Assembly (NCBI GenBank): GCA_002633005.1
Contig: NMRA01000525.1
Span: 193,211 to 257,210 of the forward strand
From: Phoronis australis
Taxonomy: Eukaryota; Phoronida; Phoronidae
DNA length: 64,000 nucleotides
Reading direction: 5' to 3'
The position numbers and the translations under genes are program-made. The notes under the pieces were generated by a model, which made no database searches, had not been told where the DNA came from, and saw only the letters and a list, made by a program, of their open reading frames with translations. Shown here piece by piece: positions 1 through 12,013 of this stretch. Every line of letters begins with the position of its first letter. The stretch's first letter is position 1.

Positions 1-669
1 GTATCATTTTTTCATAAATATGTCTACTTGGTATTTTTTACCAAAAAAATATTTTCTTTTTATTTTGAAGTATCACTGAGAATAAGTTCAAATGACTTTG
101 TCTAGTTTTTGACATGTTTCCATGGAATGACTGGTATCCTTTAAGTTCAGAAAAACACCAAGGGTAACTCCAAGAACAAACCAACAAAGTACAATTACCT
201 TTTTAAACACAACAGCTTTCACAAATTAGTAGCCAGTTGTTTTAACCATGAATGTTACCATGGAGCTTCTATCCTAAGAACTGACCTTATAAATTAGTAA
301 GGAATATAAAATGTTTCCTTAATTACTTTGTTAAATATTTCCATGTAAGTAACAAGGGTTAACAAAATCTTGAGTAATTTTTATACTCCTTCTCTTAAAG
401 CGGCAATAAACCTGATTTCTGGGTTTGCAAAGACTTGCCAGTTTGTCATTCCTCAAGACCATGCGGGGTGCATGGACATGCCAAAAATTTTACACGACAA
501 TTTTTAGAGGCTAGTTTCGAGCAGCAATGAAACCTCAGTTATTTGAATGAGGTAAAACAGTCAGTTGCAGCTGACTGGTTCACTCAAAGCCCAGAAATGT
601 TTTGTGGTGTAAGATTGGTTTATAGCCACTTTAAATAATTACATGGCTGTAACTAGTGTTACCTACAAA
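1..669. other. Downstream flank of the TBK1-adaptor gene, no gene seen
   Basis: AT-rich sequence without a convincing exon, repeat or RNA gene on either strand. Short open frames here are not supported by splice signals or by any family resemblance. Confidence 0.4.
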
Positions 670-969
670 TGGTTTCAAGAAGTTGCTTTATTCTTTCATC
701 TAAAGCCTGCCTACAGTGTGTTTTTTGATAACTTAATCAACCGAAATATGACATGAGCCACAGACCACCACACTCGAAAATTGACCAATCGCATTATGCT
801 CTTTGAAATTAGTCAGGTGTTGACTCTTGAGTGAAGTTTGGTGGGGATGGAATAGTGACGCTGACGCTAAACATCGGTAGCGAGGATGTTGGATACAGGT
901 GCTGATTCCATTCATTCAACTTGGCAAATCAAACGAGCTCCAATGCCAATCAAAAACACCAAACGCAGA
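670..969 (-). other. 3' UTR of the TBK1-adaptor gene
   Basis: This is the stretch between the TGA stop and the first AATAAA on the minus strand. The end is inferred from the signal at 687-692 and is not observed. No conserved element was recognised inside it. Confidence 0.5.
687..692 (-). terminator. poly(A) signal AATAAA
   Basis: TTTATT on the plus strand reads AATAAA on the minus strand, about 280 bases after the TBK1-adaptor stop codon. It is the first canonical hexamer downstream of the stop, so cleavage is expected near 665-675. Confidence 0.5.
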
Positions 970-1757
970 TCAAGGCACAACAAAATCACCACCATTTTCA
1001 TTATCAAAGTGATGCATGACGTGCTGTTCATATTCAATCTGTGACACTGTCGCAGGGTAGACTGCATTGCACATGGGACACACCCGATCGAGTTCTTTGG
1101 CACGGTTTAAATCAATCTCCTCTGAAGGGTCGCAGTCTAAAATGTGTAACTGGAACTCTTCCTTAGACATGCTGCCTGGAAATGATACGTGACACGAGGG
1201 ACAGACACGAGGCGAGTCGCTTCTTTTGCGCATGTCCTGTGGCAACTGATCAGCCTCCGTGTCTGTCACCTGCCCAACGGCGTACCCATGAAGTGACACG
1301 CCCAACTTTTCATGGTGTGTTGCCGTTCCATAGTCCCACTTATCATCGCCAAAAGCCGCCACATCACACTTTCCATCAGGACGCCGGAGCACACTCAGTG
1401 ATACATCACGTGATTTTGGAATGCTGGTTATGTAATCTTCTACGTCACGTATGTAATCACCATCTGCACTCCGGTCAGTTCTGACGGATGGTTTCTCAGT
1501 TTTATGACCGATATTTTCATCTTCAGCAGCAGAGACATCTGGCCACCGCACATCATCATCGTAAAATGCATCATCAATATCCGAGAGCTTTTCTTGCGAG
1601 GGGACTCGAGCACTAAAAGAGGATCGCTTCTGCATTTCGCGTGAAGTCCATTTCTTTAGAATTGACTGATGTCTTAGCGTGTCCGTTCTCAGTACTTCCA
1701 TTGACTTCACCAATTGTGCCAGAGCATTTTTAACTTGCATGTAGAAGAAGTCATCAT
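970..1757 (-). CDS. TBK1-adaptor gene, last coding exon (TBD helix plus two zinc fingers)
   Basis: A strong acceptor (pyrimidine tract ending TTTCAG) precedes position 1757. The exon opens with two bases that complete the codon begun by the upstream exon, so residue 304 is Asn. It continues with DDFFYMQVKNALAQL, a TBD-like helix, then an acidic linker and the two C-x2-C-x15-H-x3-C/H fingers, and ends with TGA at 972-970. The open frame runs on upstream of 1757 to 1833, but that part lies beyond the acceptor and is read here as intron. A second acceptor at 1844 would put the wrong phase into the exon. Confidence 0.85.
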
Positions 1758-4723
1758 CTGAAACACAAAAACTGGAGTTAGGTGTATGAAGGCAAGAAAT
1801 GGAATCTTCGTCCATGTATTCAATCACAGGCATGGAAAAGAACCTGAAGCAGAAAAAACAATTTCAAGCAGAATTTGTAAAATATCGTTGCAGTAGAGAG
1901 TGCACCATTACAGCCTGATTCATGAAAGTGACTTAAGACTTTTTGATTTTCAAATAATGTGATTACTACCGTATCATTGCTTGAAAATAATTTGTACAAA
2001 TTTTGTCAATAAGTAACAATGATAGGAATCAAACATATTTAAGTCTGGTCTACACGCCACCTGTTGGCCACATCACGTGACCTAATGTGATGTGGCCAAC
2101 AGGTGATGTGCAGACCAGACTTAAAAATGTTTGTGATCTATATTTCCACCCTGGTTCAAAATTAACATATTTATAAATGATGTGTATATTCTAAGATACT
2201 TTATAAATGATGACTATATTCTAAAGTACTTTATAATTGTTTTGCTAAGGTGGGTGTTACATATTTTTCAGAAATAGTTATGAGGAGCATAGAGCGTCAG
2301 ACTAAATTTCTTTCTCAAGTCAACTTTTCATGAAACAAAAATTAATATTTACATAAACTTTGACATGTTAGTGATATTTGTTTTGCTTGGAGTGGGTTTG
2401 GAATTTCTTTTCGCTAAATTTTACTTAAACAACACAGTCACATGACCAAACCAATAAAAATGGTAGTGAGTAAAAAATAATTCTAGGTGCTTTCTGCTTT
2501 TAGAAAATGAGTACAATTCAAGAAATTACTTTAAAAGTCTGGAATAGATTGACCATACGAACTTTAAAATTAGCACGTAAGTAAATAACGACATATCTAT
2601 CCAACGTTTCGGTTGACGTTACCAGTTACCAAAAAAACTCCATCCTGAAGCTACAAACATTGAACCTGTGGGAATAAAGTCATCAAAATATCCCTCAGTA
2701 GGATCTATAGACAATGCCCAATATATCCCTCAGTAGGATCTATAGACAATGCACAATATATCCCTCAGTAGGATCTATAGACAATGCACAATATATCCCT
2801 CAGTAGGATCTATAGACAATGCACAATATATCCCTCAGTAGGATCTATAGACAATGCTCAAACTTGTCTCAGCACCTACCCCCAATTTACACAACTGAGA
2901 TTTCTTAAAAGTGTCAAAATCTTTTCACTAGCTTATCTTTGGGTTACAGTCAGTTTCATATTCGACAGAAGAAAAAATACCATTTTACATTGAAAGAGAA
3001 CTGGTACGGTATCGGCTTGAGTGCATTATGATATTACAATACTTGAGTGTAAAAAAACAGTGAAGGCACTTGCGCGAGGCAATGCATTATTCGGGTAAAT
3101 TCTCATCCCCAAATTCTTAAACATTTTGCTCCCTACAAAGATTTTTTTAATTTCCTAAGATAAACCCTCTGGTGTGTTCACCGAGATGCGTATGTTTAAA
3201 GTAAAAACAAGCTGACACGGTGTCCAAGGGCCAGTGGATTTGCGGCTGGGCCAGTAACTTTTAACAGTCAACTTGGCACCTGGGACGGTAAATTTTCAAA
3301 CTAACTAGCCTGGCTGGCCAGCACATTTTCAAAAAACCAGGGAATTATAAGCACGGGCAAAAAATAAAGACCAATGCCGACTCTCTAATATGAACAAAAA
3401 CAACAAATTGAGATTGCTGAACTCGACTTTGGCGAATAAGATATTCAGAATTCAAATTAAACAATTTTTTTATATTTTATACATGGAAAATATTCATGTT
3501 CTTTGATGCGGCTACACAGACTCACAAAAGCAGCGTGTCCTTGTATGTTTTAACATTTGCAAAAAAATTTTAATCAAAATCCCCGCAAAACCGATCCATA
3601 ATTATTTTTAGAGAATACAAGGACAAACACGTCACTCTAGATATTTTTATACCTGGATCAAAGATCATAATTTGTTTCAATGTATAAAATATGAAATATT
3701 TCATTTAAATTGAATTTTACACTGTTTATTGGCCATGCACAGGTCCAGCAACTTTAAAATCTACTGTATACCGAAAAGACAATGATATGAAGGATTCCGT
3801 TTTCTTTACTCACTTTGTCTTGCTGCTGGATTAACGTTGCTCTGCAATGAGCTCCCTCTATCTCTCTGCACTGCCTTCAGGTGGCGCACTTCACCTCTAG
3901 ATTGCACTAAGTCCTGCTCACAAACAGCAAGTCTGCTTCTGACAGCACTCAACTCCTCTCCCTGTGTTTTTACTAGTCGCTCCAACTGTTCTTTATCTTG
4001 CTTACACTCAGAGTAGTCTTTGTTGAGACCGATAAGATCTTTTTTCGTTGAAGAGAACTTTTTTTCCAAAGCAGCTTTCTCCTTAAGTAGCTGCTCATTT
4101 CTGTCTTCCAGTGATGAATTCTGATTTTTAAGTTTTTCACAGTCCTCGTTTGCTGTGTGTTTTTTCAGCTCACTCACTTGAGAAATCAATCGATAGTTTT
4201 CATTTTGTAAATCCGTTAGCTGATTGGTAAGTTCTTTCGTTTGCCGTTCATATTTAGCTATTTGTTTAGTCAGTTCTGCGTTTTGCCGAACATAATATGA
4301 CTCCATCTCTTTTACTTTGTGATCACTGTTCAAGTTGGATGCATTACTGCCACCGGTGACGAAACCTTCATCAGTACTCATCACCGAGCCTTTGGACACC
4401 AAACTCTCACCTAACCCCGAAGAGTGCATACCCGGCAAACTACAACTTGATTGGGAGCCCCCTATATGCTGTTTCTGTGACTTCCTTAAGAGCAGACGGT
4501 GATTTGCCTTCAGTTGCTCATAATCCTCTGTCACTGCAACAAGACGTGACTTGAGAGCTTCGTTTGCAGTTTTGAGCGCATGCTGTGACCCCGCATCAGG
4601 AACCTCACCAGTGGTTATGTGGAACCTCTGCAGCGACTGGGAAGACATTTTACTGTAATCCTGTGCGTGGGCAGACGGTAATTCGTTGAGCACGTCAATG
4701 TCGTCGTCATTTTCATAGGACAT
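970..4723 (-). CDS. TBK1-adaptor protein (TBKBP1/AZI2/TANK-like), whole coding region
   Basis: The coding sequence is two exons, join(3814..4723, 970..1757) on the minus strand, giving 565 aa. Seen: an N-terminal segment rich in D/E followed by a short helix (SQHALKTANEALKSRL, about residues 50-65) that resembles the start of vertebrate AZI2 and TBKBP1. A long coiled coil covers about residues 150-290. A hydrophobic/charged helix at about 305-346 resembles the TBK1/IKK-epsilon binding domain (TBD) of that family. Two zinc fingers of identical spacing end the protein: C489-C492-H508-C512 and C530-C533-H549-H553, with the look of TAX1BP1/CALCOCO UBZ fingers. No SKICH domain is present, so it is not TAX1BP1 or NDP52 itself. 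Known of the family: these adaptors scaffold TBK1 and IKK-epsilon in interferon/NF-kB signalling and in selective autophagy. Inferred: a cytosolic ubiquitin-reading TBK1 scaffold. Which vertebrate paralogue is closest cannot be settled by eye. Confidence 0.75.
2041..2122. mobile_element. Foldback MITE-like inverted repeat
   Basis: Arms 2041-2076 and 2087-2122 (36 bases each) are inverted copies with about three mismatches, separated by a 10-base loop. The outer end reads AAGTCTGGTCTACAC. The loop edge holds CACGTGAC. The size and near-perfect arms fit a tiny inverted-repeat transposon remnant. Confidence 0.65.
2690..2862. repeat. 35-bp tandem repeat, five units
   Basis: The string CCCTCAGTAGGATCTATAG recurs at 2692, 2727, 2762, 2797 and 2832 with a period of exactly 35 bases and almost no divergence. 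Units abut without unique spacers, so this is a minisatellite, lying inside an intron. Confidence 0.95.
3814..4723 (-). CDS. TBK1-adaptor gene, first coding exon (N-terminus and coiled coil)
   Basis: The ATG at 4723-4721 lies 14 bases inside an exon whose acceptor (TTACAG) is at about 4740-4738, so the exon includes a little 5' UTR. The start MSYENDDDIDVLN was chosen because an earlier methionine in the same frame (4798) lies upstream of that acceptor. The donor is A|GTGAGTAAAG at 3814/3813, phase 1, matching the acceptor at 1757. About 303 codons: an acidic N-terminus, a helix, a Ser/Gly-rich linker at about residues 88-150, then heptad-rich sequence full of K, E, Q and L. Confidence 0.85.
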
Positions 4724-4737
4724 TGTCAGCGAAAGAC
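4724..4737 (-). other. 5' UTR part of the first coding exon
   Basis: These 14 bases lie between the AG acceptor at 4739-4738 and the ATG at 4723. The presence of an acceptor just upstream of the start codon implies at least one upstream noncoding exon. Confidence 0.7.
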
Positions 4738-7385
4738 CTGTAAGAAATGAAGCATAATCAAATATACAATAGAAGGTAGAAATACAATAAAGCTTCAAGT
4801 TTCATTTTCCAAGAGACCGATGTGAAAGCACAACCCAAATTGAGTGATGCAATAACAAAACTGCAGTAATAGATGGCTTCGATTCCAGGAAAGGCGTAGG
4901 CACTTTTGGTAGCAAAGAAGAAACTTCAGTTTACACAATCATTAATGTAAGCATTATATGTTGCTATGTTTTGTGATTAAACCAAACCACTTGGCCAGAC
5001 ACAAGACCAGAACCAAGATGACTGCCCTAAAGGACAAGCAGCTAACTGTAAATTGGAATACAACTACATGGTACCAGAAAGTTTTATAACAACCCAACTC
5101 TCCAATAGACCACCATTAGGTTATTACCGGTAAATAGGACCTTATCGACAACCCTGTACACTTGGCCAAATATTTAAAAAACTACAGAAAGTGATTCAGT
5201 AAAATAAAATGTTCCTGAAAGTGGAAAGCTTTTAAACTCAGTGATTTTTAAAATTGTCGTTCAGTCTATAAATACAATCAAATAAATGCCGTTTATCATT
5301 TCCAAGTTCTGTACCATAGATTCCATCAGCTATTGTTTTGAGAAATCATGAGCAAAGTAACAAAGTTAGCCTTCAAAAAATTAAAAACATCAATTTTGGT
5401 AATTACTATCATCCCAACACTGGAGATTTCATCAAATCCAGGAACATGTGTCTATTTAAAGATGCCAAGTGCTGGGAGGGGACACATAAGTGGATGTCAG
5501 TTATTTTGTTAACTATCATTGACTGACTAAGTTTACAATATTTACAACATACCATAAATGTTTACACAGTAACATAAATAACCTAACAATGGCATAATGT
5601 GAATTGCATATTCTGACCTCTGAACTATCAGACAGCACGATCAGCTCTGACAAGAGAGTCCTGAAACAAAGAAGAAATTGTTTTCGGCTTTGTGAGAACA
5701 TGGTACAAAGCAGAAAAAGAATTTAACAGAAACACAAACCTCTATAGCACGCCAGTATAAATTTAGAAGCTAATGCTTAATGGAAGATTCTAAGATGATG
5801 TTATGAATGATTTAGAACAATATTTATAGTGCTATATACATGAGACACATCCACAGCATCAGAGGCAAGACCAAGAAAACACCACGAGGTAGACATGCTC
5901 CAAACACAAAAGGCCACCTCAAGATAAGCTACGGAGAGAGGCAAAAAATCGCCTGGGAGTGGTAATCCAAATGCCTGTTGTTCTATTTTTAAGATAATTT
6001 CAGTTAAGGTACAACATTCAACAACTTACTACCCTAACTGTCTTATAAGTTCAAATGAGTACAGTAAATCCTCACCTAATTAGCACTAAACATGGTGGAT
6101 GAGTCAAGTGTTACTTCTGTCAGATAGCTGCTTCACAAAAGTAAAGATTAGGTATATGTCGGTATGGTTTGAAGTGTGTTAATGTCACAAAACAACACTC
6201 AAGGTAAAGTTTCCATCATTTGCAGCAAGATAATGAGCCCTTGAAAAACTGGAAAATGGCAGTTATTTTTGTGCAAAGAGTACACTTCAACTACAATTAG
6301 AGCAGTACCACAGTTCTTCCCTTACTTCACACTCACAACTTTTGTCTAAATCATTCTTTTTCTATTTCTCAAAGGATTATTGTATAAAATGCCATGAGTA
6401 AAAACACTAAAACAGTCAAAGCTTTCAATTCAAACCCAGCACAGGTTCTTCTTCAGTAATGAGTGACACAACATCTTCACTGAAAAAGAAACTGTGGTGG
6501 GTTTGTAAGCTTCGGCTTTTAAAATATTTTGAGGGTATCTTATCAAATCTATTTACTTATAATACTACTAATAAAGTCGGTTATGCATATTGATTTTACT
6601 GATGTTATTCCTATAAATGGTAAGACGGTAGATCAGATGTCTTCATGAACGCTGATCTGTCCTGTACTCAAACATTATAAATACTAGTAGATATCTTCAA
6701 ATACAAATTCCACACCTGAACACAGTAAATCGGACGTTGGTTTCTAAAACCCTCTAAAGACAGAATGAGAGATATTGCCACTTTGAATGAGGTGTCAAAG
6801 TGCGTACACTCACGCTTATCATGACAATAGTCAAAGAACCAACCCCGACTCTCAAACATAGATTCGGGTTTGGTTTGCTTGAAACCTTCAGCAACAACCC
6901 GGCAGATGTAACTGGCTAACATGATCAAAGTTTTTACAAGTAGGCTAATACACTGACCATAGAATAGTCTTTGCTGTATTTGTTGAACAACGACCACAAG
7001 AAACTCAGATTTCCAACAGCTGTTGACCATGACAATGCATTGTTGAATTTGAAATTGAAATAACAGCCATGCTCGACGATACATTAAAGTCCTTCCAAGG
7101 CCGCTAAATTTTGAATATATGAATGACCGTGAATATCTACGGGACGGTTGCACGGTACCATGGGGACGACAATGGCCAATCCTGGCACAGGACATTTAGT
7201 GAGGGAAAATTCGCTGACCAACCAGCGTAGACGGGAACTGGGAATTTCCAGTGGTTTCATTAATGTTCGATGTATGTGACATATATGTATATAATCCGGT
7301 ACGATTTAAGAAGTAAAAGCGTCGGTATATTGAGAGCTGTAATCGAGAATACAGGAATATGAGCCCGGGTTTTGACAATTCTTAC
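4738..7385 (-). other. First intron of the TBK1-adaptor gene (5' UTR intron)
   Basis: Inferred between the putative noncoding exon ending at 7386 (CG|GTAAG donor) and the acceptor at 4738. A possible extra noncoding exon lies at 5627-5669 on the minus strand: a TTTGTTTCAG acceptor followed by about 43 bases and a weak GTCAGA donor. Otherwise AT-rich, with no coding sequence recognised. Confidence 0.45.
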
Positions 7386-7450
7386 CGTTTCCCAAACTTC
7401 GTTTCAAAAATGGCTGCTCAGGGGAAATCCCTGACGGAGATAGTGAACTG
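7386..7450 (-). other. Putative noncoding first exon of the TBK1-adaptor gene
   Basis: On the minus strand a strong donor ACG|GTAAGAATT ends an exon at 7386 directly downstream of a CpG-richer stretch with an NRF1-type site. The upstream edge, about 7450, is a guess. No transcript supports it. Confidence 0.35.
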
Positions 7451-7453
7451 CAT

Positions 7454-7465
7454 TGCGCAAGCGCA
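7454..7465. promoter_or_regulatory. NRF1-type palindrome in a TATA-less promoter
   Basis: TGCGCAAGCGCA matches TGCGCANGCGCA exactly. NRF1-type palindromes are common at animal housekeeping promoters. It sits just upstream (minus sense) of the proposed first exon of the TBK1-adaptor gene and in a region with more CpG than its surroundings. Confidence 0.5.
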
Positions 7466-7984
7466 TTCTCAAACTACACCCGCAGCCTGTATGAATGGCG
7501 TACTTAACCACACGACATGTGACCCCCAGCATATAGAGACTCCGGTTTAAAGTCTGAGGGTAATTTTAGATCGAGTGCGTCCCTCATTGTACGTAATTGC
7601 TTTCCAAGGCAACTGGCGCGCATCAAAAATTATGCTGTAATCATGCCTTTTTTCTTACCACTGGAATAACATAATTGTGCACTGCATTCACTTTACTTTC
7701 ATTCGGACAGATACCTCAGTTGAAATAGTGAGTTTTTGCATACGAGACCTAAGGTAAAAATTTACAACGGGGTGCTCAGACGACTGAATTCAAATTTTGT
7801 CCCACCCCCAGTAGCCATCATTGCATTCGCTAATGTCATACGCGTGTTGTCGCTAAGGCTCTGCATGCAAATTATTGGAATTAAACCATGCCCTGCATAG
7901 AAAATAACGACAAGAGCACGCAGGTCCCAATTCAGTGTATTTTTTCTGTTTGATTGAATTGAAATGCACTCAAACGTACTTTAC

Positions 7985-8123
7985 CATCGCTAGTCGCTGA
8001 ACGTATGGGATAGCAGACAAACACCAGAAAGATCAGAAAAGCCCGGCGAAGACTAAACGTGAGCGTCCACGGGTCGGGTACACTCACACGGATTTGGGAG
8101 CTGGGGGTCCGGCGTTTTTGCAT
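7985..8123 (-). CDS. Possible lone signal-peptide or signal-anchor first exon
   Basis: From an ATG at 8123 the minus strand reads 46 codons and ends at a donor G|GTAAAG (7985/7984). The product starts with a basic, Pro/Ser-rich stretch, then has a hydrophobic run RRAFLIFLVFVCYPI followed by small residues, as in a secretory signal or membrane anchor. A good acceptor (ACTTTCAG) lies just upstream, near 8150. No following exon was recognised downstream, and the gene family is unknown. It may be chance. Confidence 0.2.
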
Positions 8124-11100
8124 GTTTTCTAACTGAAACTGGTCCCTGAAAGTCCAAAGTTCAAACGTTTGTACGTAAGTAGAACAGTTATAGTAGTACT
8201 TGTTGAGGATGGGCGATCGCACGGCGGATAACCGGCTTATCATATGTCAGTCACTGGACTGCCCGCGCCTTCGTCGGTCCTAAATTTCAAAACCTGGTGT
8301 TCATGGGTCAGTCGTCCATTGGCACCAAATCCGTGAACCAAAATTACCGTCCAGAGCACTCCCTCACTATCAAAAACAGAAAGTATGAAACAGGTTACCC
8401 AGACACACAAACGTGTCAAACCTTTCCACGAGACGGAAAGAACACAAGGCTCTTGCCACATTTCACTGAAAAGAAAATGGCTTACTGAGCCACTGAGTTA
8501 GCCAGTTCCCTCCCATGTGCCTGTTGATCTTTCAATTTATTTGATGCGATAGGAACCACTATCGTGGTAGGGAACATTTATATAACACTGAGAAACCAGA
8601 TTCTCTGGTACGTATCTTAGATCGACAATTTTCGTTAGTTCTTGGACAAACAAGTCTCAAATTAATCAACGTTGCTGCCAAAGAGACTTTCTGCTTCATG
8701 ACTGTCAGTATCAAAACCTCATGAAACGAATTGCAACACAAATCAGTTTACACGATGCATCTTCAGGCCTAGAAACAATAATAACTTTTTTACTCAAGGC
8801 AACTGAAACTTTCGAATTTGGCGTTTAAATAACGCGTATCGCGTACGGGGAATGAATTTTTATGCTCTTGGCCGACACAGGCGATCGTCTTTCTGTTGAA
8901 GAAAAGAGTGTCTCACTTGTTCTAAACAAGTAATAAGAAAGATTTTTTTCGAAGTTTCTGTTCAGACACGTTAACATTACACGCACTTCAGTTGATTGAA
9001 TTAGTTGTTCCAGACGGTCATATTACTTTTCACTTTTTACAGCCAGACACGAGATAAACCTGTAAAACATGTCGTTTAGGGAATTGAAGTTTTGTATATG
9101 TTTATACGCGAAAGAAACTCGCCAATACAGCCTATAGAAACTGCAAGAACAGTTCAATTTAGACCAACGGTCATCTGTCGCCAACACCACAGGTAGACTT
9201 TAGTCTACACGCATCGACCGATTTTTCCCACGAAGGTGAACTGGCCTCCCACTCAATTTTACCTTTAACGTGGCTTAGTCGTAGAAATTCCAGCGCATCA
9301 AATTTATCAACATCTTCACTAAGCCCAATGAGCTATACCAGGTATAGCTCATTGCTAAGCCTAAGTCTGAACTTAGGCGAACCCAAAAGTTGTACGCGGC
9401 CTACGCTAACTCGACGCCCAGAATGAATCAGAATTCCATTCATAAGAATCATTCTTCAAAGTCACACCCCTGACAGTTGTTTCTTTCCCGGATAAAGGCA
9501 ACAAAGCGCCAACCATACATAACGTCAAATTTGTCGTTATAGAATTTTTTACACACAAAAACGGCGTGTCAATGCATTTTACACTCCTCATCAAATTTTT
9601 TATTACGACTTTCCTGCAATGGTGGCCAGTTATTATACCTAAATTTTCTTGAAAGTATAGAATATGAAACATACTGCCATCTAATCATATCAATTACAAA
9701 TTGACAAGACGAATAGACACTGAATCGATTGCTTAAAATTTTATTGAACTTGCATTCAGAGGCCCGAAAGCCTACAACTTCAAATCGTCAGACAAAACAG
9801 ATTTGAAACGGTTAAGAAACAAACGCTAGTTTCTCGTTTTCTTTAGTATTCTCATGTCGAATATTTAGTATTCGTATTTGTATTATGGGAGAGACGGTTT
9901 CCGCTTCCGTTTTTGATAAAACTTATGAAACTTGTGGTATTTAACGCAAGCTAACGAAACGTCTTTCTAAGCGATACTCACTCCATATGGCATCGAATCT
10001 TTTCAAAGCAAATTTTCACGTCTAATAAGTGATTATTTATTCCTTCCTTGGTGTTAGCCAGTGCGTCAACGGAAACACATAAAAAATAAGATTTTTTCAC
10101 GGGATACTGTCCTGGGTGTTTTTTATGATTTTTATGTTTATATATATATATATCCCGAAGATTATGCCATGGTCAAGTACTGGAATTTGGTCCACGAGTA
10201 TGGAGCTCGGTCACCGGTTATGGAATATTCTTGATGGGTGGGTGGAGTTCAGGAAGGGCGAGGTATTGGTATTTCAACCGCAGGGTATGTGCTGGTCTGG
10301 GACTGGGGTTTAATGGGAAATTGAAACTAAAATTTAGAGGCGCGGCCATGGAATCGTATCCGGCACCGTATGAATTAAAAAGGTCATATAAAAAAACGTT
10401 CATGTTTTCGACGAGTCTATATTCCTACTTTCTCCAATTGCCGCAGGTGACCTCATAGTATACATTTTGGCCAACATTAGTACCAGGCCAGACGCGGGAT
10501 TTACATGAAGTATGTGAATCGTCCCACGCCCACACCAAATGCGTAAAACAAAAGCGCATAGATTTTCTAAAATACGTCACGCACTTCATACACGCAAAAA
10601 GTAATAACAATTGCTGCGTTCCATAAACTCAATACATAAGCCATGCGCCTGCGACGGGAAATCTTCGCTTATGGAGCAGAAACAGGGAATTTTATCCCAT
10701 TAATTATTGATGAATTCTATCCCACTTACACCCAAATTTTGGTCGATATACATTTTAAAAAATCGTTGATAAGAAATTGCGATCAACAAAAATTGCCTGT
10801 GTAATTCAACATTCCAACATCACGGACGAATCACTTCAGTGTCCGCTATTTTGCCAGGTTACGCTGGAACAATCTCGATAGTACTCGGGAGACACTTGCC
10901 TTTCGCGTGATTTTGTGAGATCTCACTTTTCTTGGTCTACGGAACTCTGCCCTGGTTTAACTTCTCATGCCGATCCGCAATTATAAACTCGGGATCTATG
11001 TCTACGTCTACATTTATTCTGGCTTATATTGCAAATCTGTCTTTAGCTGGACATTGTTTACCATTATCTCGGGTTTTCCACCGGCGTTTCATAAATAGTA

Positions 11101-11900
11101 TTACTACCTGTTTACACTGGTACATGACCTGAGTGAGGTGTCAAGAGAAGGTCAAATAAACAAACGTAGTACGTGTAGAGTACAACCAATATTACTAATC
11201 AAAGTACGAAGACATTTTACCTCACAATGCATTAATTTGACACGTTCTGTTGTGCTGATTGTTACTTGTTTGTATATTGCTTATTCAGGTTATAGAAACT
11301 TCCACATCCGTTAAGTTTCGTCAAATTTAAAACGAAAACTTAAGTCTAAACCTTACAAGTCAAACTTAGATCATTTTCCTAGAACGAATTAACCACAAAA
11401 TTAGTTTTATTTTAAAATTGACTCAACGTTAAGATTTGTCTTGAAACGAGCCCTAAATCACCATATTTGAGCATCATCCTAGGTATTGTACAGTGGCCGT
11501 GGAACACTAAAATAACTTTGAAACTTGGGTTATTTTATACGACAAATGCGAAATCTAATCAATATAATATTCTAACTATAACCATTCTAGGGACAGCGCG
11601 CGAAGGAGTTGTGAAAATTCACCAATCCGAACTGAAGTATTTCGCGCGAGGCACGTGCGCCGAAGCTTTTCATGTCGCTAAGCCTTGGTCCAGGATCGGT
11701 ACATGTCCAAAAGAGACATTATCGTTTTTACGGTCATAAAAGTTTTGTTGGACAGCAAGATTTTTGAAGTTGTTCGCTTTGACCAGAGTAAACAACAAAA
11801 TCCGTTGTGTTTCGATGATTTTATTCTGACAATTGTCACTGACATTCGCTGAAATCAAGACCGACAACTTTATCAGCAAAATACGCGTACAATATTTCAT
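8124..11900. other. Intergenic, no gene recognised
   Basis: AT-rich DNA with only short unsupported open frames. One short perfect palindrome at 9326-9354 and a TA run at about 10139-10153 were noted. No tRNA, rRNA or conserved domain was seen. Confidence 0.4.
9326..9354. repeat. Short perfect inverted repeat
   Basis: CAATGAGCTATACC (9326-9339) and its exact reverse complement (9341-9354) flank a single base. The surrounding TAAGC/GCTTA bases also pair, so the cruciform is slightly longer. Confidence 0.75.
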
Positions 11901-11929
11901 CATTTATCAAACCCGATTTGGCTACGAAG

Positions 11930-12005
11930 GCGAAGGTACCCGGTTGAATTCACGCTGGGTTGATTTCCGAAAATCACTTTCTTGCCGCTAATGTCAGTTT
12001 AAACA
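11930..12005 (+). mobile_element. SINE tail fragment (family B)
   Basis: The segment ending GATTTCCGAAAATCACTTTCT and GCCGCTAATGT matches the tail of the fuller copy at 14578-14700 (GATTTCAGAAAATCACTTTTC, CGCCGATGTTGTCAC). The tRNA-like head is degraded here. Confidence 0.4.
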
Positions 12006-12013
12006 GTGCCATT

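Larger units (their letters stand above)
1758..3813 (-). other. Intron of the TBK1-adaptor gene
   Basis: Bounded by a GTGAGT donor (3813) and a TTTCAG acceptor (1758-1760). It contains a 36-base foldback (2041-2122) and a 35-base tandem repeat (about 2690-2862). The remainder is AT-rich with no exon recognised. Confidence 0.75.

Noticed and set aside
1182-1484. Plus-strand 100-aa frame
   Set aside because: Antisense shadow of the minus-strand zinc-finger exon, with no splice or domain support.
1758-1833. Coding use of the open frame upstream of the last TBK1-adaptor exon
   Set aside because: A strong acceptor at 1760-1758 gives the only phase matching the upstream donor. The alternative acceptor at 1845-1844 does not fit the phase.
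2690-2862. CRISPR-like appearance of regularly repeated 35-mers
   Set aside because: Units abut with no unique spacers and the context is a eukaryotic intron; it is a minisatellite.
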